Positions 1 through 5,598 of a stretch of 12,991 nt of DNA are shown here, piece after piece. How positions within the stretch are numbered: the first letter of the stretch is position 1; each line of letters opens with the position of its first letter. Below the pieces are notes generated by a model that saw only the letters and a program-made list of their open reading frames with translations, was not told the origin of the DNA and did no database searches. Origin of the DNA: an uncultured Flavihumibacter sp. (GTDB taxonomy: Bacteria; Bacteroidota; Bacteroidia; Chitinophagales; Chitinophagaceae); assembly GCA_946482545.1 (NCBI GenBank), contig CAMLRX010000142.1, forward strand, positions 1 through 12,991, read 5' to 3'. The translations under genes and the position numbers were made by a program.

Positions 1-30
1 CCGGTGGCGCCGCGATAGCGGTGCCACCGG
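1..30. repeat. GC-rich hairpin, possible terminator of an upstream gene
   Basis: Arms 1-13 and 18-30 are complementary with one mismatch around the loop GATA. Five T residues lie at 39-43, eight bases past the stem, so it could end transcription of a gene left of the window. The right arm GCGGTGCCACCG recurs at 110-121, so this is also a local repeat. Confidence 0.5.
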
Positions 31-90
31 GTAACGTGTTTTTCTTCCTTCGCGAACAGTGTTTTTCTCATGATAAGTTTATGCGCGTTT

Positions 91-121
91 CCGCGTAGCG
101 GGAAGGAAAGCGGTGCCACCG
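91..121 (+). repeat. Second copy of the GCGGTGCCACCG repeat
   Basis: GCGGTGCCACCG at 110-121 is identical to 18-29. It is preceded by a small palindrome, CCGC-GTA-GCGG at 91-101. Both copies are followed within a few bases by ACG and a T-rich stretch. The two copies bracket about 80 bases in which I see no gene. Confidence 0.4.
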
Positions 122-161
122 ACGTTGTTTTCCCCTACACCACTCCGTTATTTTCCTTCCT

Positions 162-217
162 GGATAACTGTTATTCCCCCGGGGATACGTGACACTCCTG
201 TGACAATTCTATTTTTG
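162..217 (+). promoter_or_regulatory. Candidate promoter and operator of the IsdG-like gene
   Basis: TATTTTTG at 210-217 fits the Bacteroidota -7 consensus TAnnTTTG exactly and would place the transcript start about 20 bases before the ATG. I do not see a convincing -33 TTTG. Just upstream are GTGACA at 189-194 and again at 200-205, a direct repeat one helical turn (11 bp) apart. Further up is the imperfect palindrome GGATAACTGTTATTCC at 162-177. All three are plausible control sites, judged by pattern only. Confidence 0.35.
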
Positions 218-241
218 AGGCTCAATTAAATCATCAGCAAA

Positions 242-571
242 ATGAAAAAGAATTTCGTAGCCATTAACTACATCGATTGCACCGAAGCATACCGCCCGCG
301 CTTTGAAGAACTGTTCGGCTCCCGCGCCAAAGCCATAGATACCATGCCCGGATTCATCAACATGCACGTGTTGCGCCCAGCCAAAGCAGGAGATTCCTAC
401 CTTATCGTAAGTTATTGGGAAACTGAAGAAGCCTTCAAAGACTGGACAAAATCCGAAGCCTTTATAAAAGGCCACCAGCGCGGATTTGAGGACCTCGCAA
501 AAGCAAAGGCCGAAGGAAGGCCAATGCCAATGAGCAGCTCTTTCAGAACGTATGAGGTGATTGCGGAGTAA
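242..571 (+). CDS. IsdG/HmoB-like haem-degrading monooxygenase (ABM fold)
   Basis: This is a 109-residue cytoplasmic protein without a signal peptide, the usual length of the dimeric ferredoxin-fold antibiotic-biosynthesis-monooxygenase (ABM) family. The segment YWETEEAFKDWTKSEAF (58-74) followed by GHQR matches the IsdG pattern [21 protein letters not shown]. The catalytic triad known from Staphylococcus IsdG (Asn7, Trp67, His77) appears here as Asn9, Trp68 and His78 with the same spacing. IsdG-type enzymes open haem to release iron, drawing electrons from a reductase. The neighbouring receptor and HmuY-like lipoprotein support a haem role over quinol oxidation, the alternative for ABM proteins. 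The start is the only sensible ATG and has no clear Shine-Dalgarno, as is normal in this phylum. The gene is followed by 533 bases of repeats rather than a partner gene. Confidence 0.8.
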   Translation: MKKNFVAINYIDCTEAYRPRFEELFGSRAKAIDTMPGFINMHVLRPAKAGDSYLIVSYWETEEAFKDWTKSEAFIKGHQRGFEDLAKAKAEGRPMPMSSSFRTYEVIAE

Positions 572-621
572 GGTTTTGGAAAGGAAATTTCACGCAATTG
601 CTTTGTGCTGTGCACTTCGCA

Positions 622-659
622 ACGCACTGCTTCGTTCCTCGCAGGAGCAAGGACGCAAG
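622..659 (-). repeat. Dispersed repeat A, copy 1
   Basis: Read on the minus strand this gives CTTGCGTCCTTGCTCC followed by TGCGAGGAACGAAGCAGTG. It matches 934-971 on the plus strand at 37 of 38 positions, so the two are inverted copies. It lies 50 bases past the stop of the IsdG-like gene. Confidence 0.8.
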
Positions 660-700
660 GCGTTAATTGGTTGGTGGGAACATTTTTTGGAGAGAGTTTT

Positions 701-734
701 TTATTTCACGCTACGGCACCACGGCGCGACGCAG
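701..734 (-). repeat. Dispersed repeat B, copy 1
   Basis: On the minus strand this contains TGCGTCG and GTGGTGCCGTAGCG followed by GAAA. It matches 806-833 apart from a five-base insertion and two substitutions, giving a second inverted pair nested inside the repeat A pair. Confidence 0.6.
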
Positions 735-805
735 ATGACAAGCTAGATCCTGCTAAAAATGAACGATCTGCGTCCTCTGTACCAAATCATTCTAACAGTT
801 CCACG

Positions 806-833
806 CGTTGCGTCGTGGTGCCGTTGCGAGAAA
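806..833 (+). repeat. Dispersed repeat B, copy 2
   Basis: This begins CGTTGCGTCG and ends CCGTTGCGAGAAA. It agrees with the minus strand of 5282-5309 at 25 of 28 positions with no gap, which shows that family B is dispersed beyond this intergenic region. Confidence 0.7.
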
Positions 834-867
834 AAACAAAAACCATCCCGAACTCAAACAACGCTTC

Positions 868-901
868 GCGTCTTTGCTCCTGCAACGAAGCAGTGCGTGA
901 A
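868..901 (+). repeat. Dispersed repeat A, copy 2 (short)
   Basis: It reads TCTTTGCTCCTGC, then AACGAAGCAGTGCGTGAA. It matches the family but lacks the GAGG usually found before AACGAAGC. Confidence 0.6.
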
Positions 902-933
902 AATATCCCTTGCGTGCCACACCTCAACCACTC

Positions 934-985
934 CTTGCATCCTTGCTCCTGCGAGGAACGAAGCAGTGCGTCTTTGCGTGAAAAG
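934..985 (+). repeat. Dispersed repeat A, copy 3 (fullest copy)
   Basis: This is the longest copy: CTTGCATCCTTGCTCC, TGCGAGGAACGAAGCAGTG, then CGTCTTTGCGTGAAAAG. Its first 38 bases are the inverted partner of 622-659. Confidence 0.8.
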
Positions 986-1104
986 TATACCTAATTGCTC
1001 CGAAATAAACAGCCCTGTGCCCCAGGATCAAAATCACCTAATCTAAAGCAACCTTTCCCTGCAACACCGCGCGAAAAAAATCTTAACTTGTAAACTACTT
1101 AAAC

Positions 1105-1236
1105 ATGAACACCTCCAACACATCCCGCAAAGAAAAAATCATCCGCTGGGTAAAAAAGCTCGGCTTCTGGGGATTCCTTTTTTTCCTGGTGAAAGGCCTG
1201 ATATGGCTCGCCCTCGGTTACTGGGTTTTCAAATAA
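1105..1236 (+). CDS. Small single-span membrane protein (43 residues)
   Basis: The frame runs from ATG at 1105 to TAA at 1234-1236. It starts MNTSNTSRKEKIIRWVKK, a strongly basic stretch, and then has one hydrophobic segment (about residues 21-42) rich in Trp, Phe, Leu and Gly, ending YWVFK. The positive-inside pattern suggests an inner-membrane peptide with its N-terminus in the cytoplasm. From memory, similar very short proteins with an LGFWGFLFFLxKG core are common as unnamed genes in Bacteroidota, which I cannot verify here. It ends three bases before the stop of the convergent AraC gene. Function is unknown, and whether it belongs to the haem locus is unclear. The sharply protein-like pattern and tight packing make it likely real. 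Confidence 0.7.
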   Translation: MNTSNTSRKEKIIRWVKKLGFWGFLFFLVKGLIWLALGYWVFK

Positions 1237-1239
1237 TTC

Positions 1240-2217
1240 TCACCCTTTCAGGCGGGTGGGCGCCACGCCGAAATATTTTTTGAAGGCTTTCGTAAAATTT
1301 GGAATGTACTTGTAGCCCGTTACGTAAGCCACTTCTGAAACATTCTTTCCGTTCAGCAACAGTTCCCGCGCCTGGTCCATTTTAAGCTGGTGCACAAAAC
1401 CGAATACAGTGGTGCCGAATATCTTTTTAAAATGACTTTTCAGGTAAGCCTCATTCGTCCCTACCTGGTGCGCAAGGTCAATGAGTGAGCAGGGACTGTT
1501 CAGGTTATCCAGTATAATCTCGCGCGCGAGGTACATCCGCTCCACTTCTTCTTTTTTCAACGCTTTCGTTTGCGAAGGTGCGGCTTCACTGAAGCTTTCA
1601 TATTGCTCCAATTGGAAAAGCAACAACTCCGTTGCTTTTGAACGGACATACAATTGTTTGTACCGGTTCTCCAATGGACAATTCAGCATATCATACAGAA
1701 TAGAACTCAACCGTGGAAGCAAAGGCAGGTTGGTCTGGCTGATGGGGGCGGGTACCATCTTTCTCATGCTGCCCATATACCCTTTGTACAAAGGATGGTT
1801 TTCAGGCAACATGCGCGAAAAAACTTCAGGACTCATCCCGAGTTCGAATAGTTCCACCTGCTCGTTGGAAGGCCAGTTCAGTTGAAATGCCTCCTGCGGA
1901 AGGAAAAGGTAATTGTATTGCTGTTGCGCCATACGGGCGAGCAAAATATTATTGCTGCCTGTTTCGTATGTTTTACTGCCGCGCACTACATAACTGATCT
2001 GGAAGAAAGGATGCCGGTTCTCGATCTGTACCTTACCGGAATCCTGCGAAAAAACATTGTAATAACCGAAACTGATACCGTCGGGCGTGCCGAGTTCATA
2101 CGACAACCCCTTGTGCATCGGCCCTTCCAGCACTTTCTTCCTTTCACGGATTTCAGCGCTGCCGTTGCCATAAATATCAAAGGGACAAGAAATAGTATCG
2201 CCGGAATAAGGTTTCAA
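1240..2217 (-). CDS. AraC-family transcriptional regulator, PchR-like
   Basis: The C-terminal 100 residues carry the two helix-turn-helix units of the AraC DNA-binding domain: about 243-264 (SLIDLAHQVGTNEAYLKSHF) and 291-314 (NVSEVAYVTGYKYIPNFTKA), followed by the usual FKKYFGVAPTRL ending. The KSHFKKIFGTTVF stretch is typical of PchR-type regulators, which sense siderophores or iron and control an adjacent receptor. The N-terminal part (to about 220) is a probable ligand-sensing domain with no strict match visible. The frame opens with TTG at 2215-2217 and has an in-frame stop at 2233-2235. The first in-frame ATG is residue 34 (2116-2118) and would give 292 residues. I keep TTG because residues 20-33 look coding. 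It is divergent from the TonB receptor, its likely target. Confidence 0.85.
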   Translation of the reverse strand: MKPYSGDTISCPFDIYGNGSAEIRERKKVLEGPMHKGLSYELGTPDGISFGYYNVFSQDSGKVQIENRHPFFQISYVVRGSKTYETGSNNILLARMAQQQYNYLFLPQEAFQLNWPSNEQVELFELGMSPEVFSRMLPENHPLYKGYMGSMRKMVPAPISQTNLPLLPRLSSILYDMLNCPLENRYKQLYVRSKATELLLFQLEQYESFSEAAPSQTKALKKEEVERMYLAREIILDNLNSPCSLIDLAHQVGTNEAYLKSHFKKIFGTTVFGFVHQLKMDQARELLLNGKNVSEVAYVTGYKYIPNFTKAFKKYFGVAPTRLKG

Positions 2218-2430
2218 TAGCTGTTCGTTTTGTCATGGAATTGTAATAAACCCCGCGACAATATTAGTCCATTCGCGCACCTCTTACTTCCGTGTTTGGG
2301 AATTTGATTTGCGAGATTGGGAAAATCGCCATTCTATCAGTGTTTCATGAAAATGAATTTCCGTTTAGGATAAGTTTTTCTCCCCGGCGCATCTCGTGCG
2401 GAGTCCAATTTTGCTGCTTAAAATGAGGAT
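2218..2430. promoter_or_regulatory. Divergent promoter region between the AraC gene and the TonB receptor
   Basis: These 213 bases must hold the promoters of both genes. On the receptor side, TAAGTTTT at 2371-2378 is one base off TAnnTTTG. It sits within GGATAAGTTTTTCTCC (2368-2383), which matches 162-177 before the IsdG-like gene at 11 of 16 positions. On the regulator side, CAATATTA at 2259-2266 reads TAATATTG on the minus strand, again one base off. TTTCATGAAA at 2343-2352 is a perfect palindrome. None of the intergenic repeats found elsewhere enters this region. Confidence 0.45.
2291..2326. promoter_or_regulatory. Candidate AraC-type operator, direct repeat with 21-bp period
   Basis: TTGGGAA occurs at 2296-2302 and 2317-2323, exactly 21 bp apart. 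With flanking bases the two half-sites share CGnGnTTGGGAAnnT (2291-2305 and 2312-2326), 11 of 15 positions. Direct repeats two helical turns apart are the classic AraC-family operator layout. The site would lie roughly 60-95 bases upstream of the receptor's inferred transcript start. The function is inferred. Confidence 0.4.
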
Positions 2431-4548
2431 GTGAAGTATATACACCCACATATAGGTCCAGTGTTTTTCCTGTTGCTTTTTACGCTGAAAGGCATGGCTC
2501 AGGAAAAAGAGCAGTCGCTGGATTCTGTGACCATTTTTGCAAAAACCTGGCGCCCAACCGAAAACCTGGTAGATACGAGGAAGATACCTATGCCCGTTAC
2601 TGTGGTTGGGAAAGAGAAGATCAGGCTGATGGGGAGCAGGCGGCTCGACGAGGTGCTGCGCGAACAAACCGGACTGGCCATTGTGAGTGATCTCGGTGCC
2701 GGAAACCGGGCAACTGGTTTACAAATGCAGGGTTTTTCTTCCGAATACATCAGTGTTTTACTCAACGGTGTTCCGTTGGCGGGAAGGAATAACGGGAACC
2801 TTGATCTCTCACGGATAAGTGTAGCTGATATTGAAAGGATAGAAATTATTAAGGGTGCCTCCTCCAGTTTATTTGGCAGCGAAGCGTTAGGCGGTGTAAT
2901 CAACATCATCACAAGACAAAGTGTCGTTGATTCCTACATTTCCACCACTGCATTATACGGCACTTACAATACATGGGATGCCACGGTGGAAGGCGCAACG
3001 GGGTTCCTGCAACAAAAAGGAAACATCCACGCATCCGGGAACTTCTACCGTACCGATGGCTTCAATGTGAATCCTTATCTGGAAAAAGGAAGCCAGACCG
3101 CACCACCTTATAACAACGCTTCTTTCCAATTGCGTGCGGGGTATCACTTTTCAGAAAAAACCGAACTGATCTTCTCCGGAAGATATGCCGGAAGACAATC
3201 TGAAATGACCCGGAACTACGGTGTTTCTCCGTACCAGGATTTGCTGAACGAACAGGACTGGAACGCTTTGCTGGCACTGAATCATACATTCAGTAAACAA
3301 ACAAGGATGGCCGTAAAATATTATTCGACCACCTACCGCTCACAACAGGATATCACTTTACTCCAGCAAGCCCATTCCGTTTCGAGCAACCGCTTCAACG
3401 AACAGGTGCATCGGCTGGAACTGCAATCAGCATGGAAGAAAGCGGATCATAAATTGGAAGCTGTGGCTGGCGCTGGCGGAGAATACAATGCTACCAGCAC
3501 GAATACCGCAGGAGCAGATGGAAAAATGTACAACTACTTTGTATATGCGCAGTTGAATGGAAGATTGAAAAAGAACCTGTCCTGGATAACGGGCGCACGT
3601 TACGATGGAAATAACCTGTTCGGCGGCAGTGTGAACCCCAGCGCGGCGGTAAAATATGAGCCGGTCGCATGGATGAGCATCCGTCCATCCGTGGGTTGGG
3701 GATACCGTTCACCGGCTTACAGGCAGATGTACCAGGTTTTTACCAATATGATCCGTGGTTATACCGTTGTGGGAGCACATGTTTTTGAAGAAGGGGTACA
3801 ATCGTTGAAAGAAGCAGGAATGGTACAGCAGGTGTGGCCCCTCGCCGGAAAAGTAACGCCATTGAAACCCGAGACTTCCGTTTCCTGGAACCTCGGGATT
3901 GAACTACGGCCCCTTGCAGCACTGGACCTGACCATAAACGGTTTTTACAACAACGTACGCAACCTCATCAGCGAACAACAGGTTGGCGTGAAAACCAATG
4001 GTGCGCAGTTGTTTTCTTACCTGAACATCGCTAAGGCATTTACTGGGGGAACAGAAGCCGGGTTTACCTGGAAGCCACATGCAAACCTCCAGGTTTCAGG
4101 AGGATACCAACTGTTGTACGCCAAAGACAGAACCATATTACGTGACTCTATTAAAAATGGGAACGCTACGGTACGCGATGTACCACCAAGAAAAGCGGTG
4201 CCCTCCGATTATATTGGGCTTCCAAACCGCAGCAGGCACACTGCTAGCCTTCAGTTTTTTTACACCTTCCAACCATGGAAAATCACCGCTTCACTGCGTG
4301 GTATGTACCGCAGTTGTGCCGGTTTTCTCGACAGGGATGTGAATGGCTTCATCGATCCATACGATGTATTCATTAACGGATACGCTTTGTTCAACGCCTC
4401 TTTTCAAAAAGAGATCGGTAAAAAACTGACCATGAAACTGGTCATCGACAACATCACCAATCACACAGATTACTTAATGCCCGCCCAACCGGGGAGAATG
4501 ATCCTTGCCGGATTTTCACTGAACCTTTCAAAAGAAAAACACCCATGA
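2431..4548 (+). CDS. TonB-dependent outer-membrane receptor, probably haem (HmuR-like)
   Basis: A 705-residue receptor. Residues 1-24 are a signal peptide (VFFLLLFTLKGMAQ), followed by a possible TonB box near LDSVTIFA (30-37). The plug domain is about 52-162, with LNGVPLAG, IERIEIIKGASSSLFGSEALGGVINIIT and other hallmarks. The beta barrel is about 170-698, ending in GRMILAGFSLNL. There is no N-terminal carboxypeptidase-like domain, so it is not SusC-type. YRSP at 425-428 and LKPE at 478-481 sit where haem receptors carry FRAP/YRAP and NPNL-type motifs, a suggestive but not decisive match. The start is GTG, because the in-frame codon at 2419-2421 is a stop and ATG 2423 is out of frame; GTG gives a proper signal peptide. 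The stop overlaps the next ATG by four bases (ATGA), indicating coupled translation with the HmuY-like lipoprotein. Confidence 0.85.
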   Translation: MKYIHPHIGPVFFLLLFTLKGMAQEKEQSLDSVTIFAKTWRPTENLVDTRKIPMPVTVVGKEKIRLMGSRRLDEVLREQTGLAIVSDLGAGNRATGLQMQGFSSEYISVLLNGVPLAGRNNGNLDLSRISVADIERIEIIKGASSSLFGSEALGGVINIITRQSVVDSYISTTALYGTYNTWDATVEGATGFLQQKGNIHASGNFYRTDGFNVNPYLEKGSQTAPPYNNASFQLRAGYHFSEKTELIFSGRYAGRQSEMTRNYGVSPYQDLLNEQDWNALLALNHTFSKQTRMAVKYYSTTYRSQQDITLLQQAHSVSSNRFNEQVHRLELQSAWKKADHKLEAVAGAGGEYNATSTNTAGADGKMYNYFVYAQLNGRLKKNLSWITGARYDGNNLFGGSVNPSAAVKYEPVAWMSIRPSVGWGYRSPAYRQMYQVFTNMIRGYTVVGAHVFEEGVQSLKEAGMVQQVWPLAGKVTPLKPETSVSWNLGIELRPLAALDLTINGFYNNVRNLISEQQVGVKTNGAQLFSYLNIAKAFTGGTEAGFTWKPHANLQVSGGYQLLYAKDRTILRDSIKNGNATVRDVPPRKAVPSDYIGLPNRSRHTASLQFFYTFQPWKITASLRGMYRSCAGFLDRDVNGFIDPYDVFINGYALFNASFQKEIGKKLTMKLVIDNITNHTDYLMPAQPGRMILAGFSLNLSKEKHP

Positions 4549-5201
4549 ACAAAGTTATTTTCCCCTTGCTGTGCTGTTCTCTTACACTGTTCTCCTGCAA
4601 AAAAGAAACGACAAACAAACAAGATGACCCGCACAGTATTTTTATAAAAGACCTTGCAGGGGATACCTCTGCTTCCATGCAAAATGGTGCCGCATCCTTC
4701 AAAAGCCTGTATTTCAGTTTCCAAACCAATACAGCGGTTTCTATTTCGGATGATGAAAAAAAATCGGCGAAATGGGATATCGCCTTTACGGGCCCGTACA
4801 ATTCAGAAGTATATGTAAACAATGGATCAAACCCCAATAATCCCGGCTTTGAAGGACCCGGTATCGGGGCAGTTATAGTGATAGAACAACCTTACAACAA
4901 TGTGATTGAGGCTCCGGATGATGCCGCCTTCCAGGCAGCCAATCTCTCTAAAATAGGATGGGATGCGGGGAACGGCCGAGGTTGGTTCTATTACTCGCTG
5001 GACAACCATATTATGGTACCCATCAGGAACCGGACTTTTGTATTGCGCACGGCAACGGGCAAATACGCCAAACTGGAGCTGATCAACGCCTACAAAGGAA
5101 ATCCTCCCGTGGTAACCGATATGTTCTGGCCCGCACCCTATTTTACTTTCAGGTATTTTGTGCAGGAAGACGGGGGAAGAGATTTGCGGACGGGAAACTG
5201 A
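4545..5201 (+). CDS. HmuY-like haem-binding surface lipoprotein
   Basis: This 218-residue protein starts with a lipoprotein signal, MNKVIFPLLCCSLTLFSC, with lipobox LFSC and lipidated Cys18. The body matches the HmuY family layout: KWDIAFTGPYNSEVYVN (76-92), then NHIMVPIRNRTFVLRTATGK and YAKLELINAY (154-183), and the closing strand FTFRYFVQEDG (200-210). In Porphyromonas gingivalis, HmuY scavenges haem at the cell surface and passes it to its TonB receptor HmuR. The four-base overlap with the upstream receptor supports the same partnership. The haem ligands cannot be assigned: only His30 and His155 are available, and Met157 or Met193 could serve, as Met is used in some HmuY relatives. Repeat copies begin seven bases after the stop. 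Confidence 0.8.
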   Translation: MNKVIFPLLCCSLTLFSCKKETTNKQDDPHSIFIKDLAGDTSASMQNGAASFKSLYFSFQTNTAVSISDDEKKSAKWDIAFTGPYNSEVYVNNGSNPNNPGFEGPGIGAVIVIEQPYNNVIEAPDDAAFQAANLSKIGWDAGNGRGWFYYSLDNHIMVPIRNRTFVLRTATGKYAKLELINAYKGNPPVVTDMFWPAPYFTFRYFVQEDGGRDLRTGN

Positions 5202-5207
5202 GCTCAT

Positions 5208-5252
5208 GCGATTGCTTCCTGCTTCCTGCTTCGTTCCTTGCAGCCTCGCAGG
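5208..5252 (-). repeat. Dispersed repeat A, copy 4 (with internal duplication)
   Basis: On the minus strand the family core AAGGAACGAAGCAGGAAGC runs on into a second GCAGGAAGC unit and ends GCAATCGC, so a 7-base unit is duplicated. The plus-strand copy at 9495-9530 also contains GAAGCAGGAAGCAG. Confidence 0.6.
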
Positions 5253-5281
5253 GCGGTTGAGGTGTTGCAGGATGAGGAGAG

Positions 5282-5309
5282 TTTCTCGCAACGGCGCGGC
5301 GACGCAACG
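5282..5309 (-). repeat. Dispersed repeat B, copy 3
   Basis: The minus strand reads CGTTGCGTCGCCGCG and CCGTTGCGAGAAA. It agrees with 806-833 at 25 of 28 positions, and all differences lie in the five bases at the centre. Confidence 0.7.
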
Positions 5310-5366
5310 TGCTGTTTGTATGCGCGAAGGCTAATTTTTGAGGGACATTTCTTTTATTCACCGGGC

Positions 5367-5461
5367 TACCTGACAATTTAATTTCTATGCTCTTTTTCAA
5401 TAACCAGAAAAAAGGAATATTTCCGTCTTGAATAAAAAGAAGGAAGAAATTAAATCAGGGT
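5367..5461. terminator. AT-rich nested inverted repeat, possible bidirectional terminator
   Basis: ATTTAATTTCT at 5376-5386 is perfectly complementary to AGAAATTAAAT at 5445-5455. The arms extend outward with a bulge (ACCTGA against TCAGGGT). Inside are a partial match of TTTTTCAA with TTGAATAAAAAG and a small hairpin, GGAA-TAT-TTCC, at 5414-5424. The position between two converging genes suits a terminator, but the size also fits a decayed small mobile element or a structured RNA. Confidence 0.4.
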
Positions 5462-5465
5462 CAAA

Positions 5466-5508
5466 CGTTGCGCCTCTGCGCCTGCGAGGAACGAAGCAGT
5501 GCGAGAAA
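5466..5508 (+). repeat. Dispersed repeat A, copy 5
   Basis: It contains TGCGCCTGCGAGGAACGAAG followed by CAGTGCGAGAAAT. The core is identical to copy 3 and the ending GCGAGAAA resembles that of repeat B. Confidence 0.75.
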
Positions 5509-5550
5509 TAAAAATACCTACTTAAAAGCAACTCCCCCGCCAACAACAAC

Positions 5551-5597
5551 GCCTTACGCCTGCAAGGTGCAAGGAACAAAGCAATCGCGTGAAAAAA
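5551..5597 (+). repeat. Dispersed repeat A, copy 6
   Basis: It reads GCAAGGAACAAAGCAATCGC then GTGAAAAAAAT, the AATCGCGTGAAA variant of the family end. It stops two bases short of the GH95 stop codon. Confidence 0.65.
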
Positions 5598-5598
5598 A

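Larger units (their letters stand above)
572..1104. other. Repeat-filled intergenic region, no gene
   Basis: These 533 bases hold three copies of repeat family A (622-659 minus, 868-901 plus, 934-985 plus) and two of family B (701-734 minus, 806-833 plus). The copies are arranged so that the outer A copies and the B copies each form an inverted pair. Open frames across it (for example 605-994 and 759-1046 on the plus strand) read through the repeats, are rich in Arg, Ser, Cys and Thr, and resemble no protein. I do not call them genes. Confidence 0.7.
5202..5598. other. Repeat-rich convergent intergenic region
   Basis: These 397 bases separate the ends of the HmuY-like gene and the GH95 gene. 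They hold repeat A at 5208-5252 (minus), 5466-5508 (plus) and 5551-5597 (plus), repeat B at 5282-5309 (minus), and an AT-rich nested hairpin at 5367-5461. I see no gene. With two transcripts converging here, terminators are expected, and the hairpin is the best candidate. Confidence 0.65.

Noticed and set aside
622..985. Possible CRISPR array
   Set aside because: The repeated units vary in length, occur in both orientations, have no regular spacers, and no cas genes are present.
605..994. 129-codon plus-strand frame (and the overlapping frames at 561-746 and 759-1046)
   Set aside because: They translate through the dispersed repeats, give Arg/Ser/Cys/Thr-rich low-complexity sequence, and change frame between repeat copies.
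2116..2118. ATG of residue 34 as the AraC start
   Set aside because: Not excluded, but the 33 residues before it look coding and the frame is open back to a TTG at 2217; kept as an alternative start.
2431..4548. SusC-type receptor for glycan import
   Set aside because: It lacks the N-terminal carboxypeptidase-like domain, is only 705 residues long, and is coupled to a HmuY-like lipoprotein rather than a SusD.
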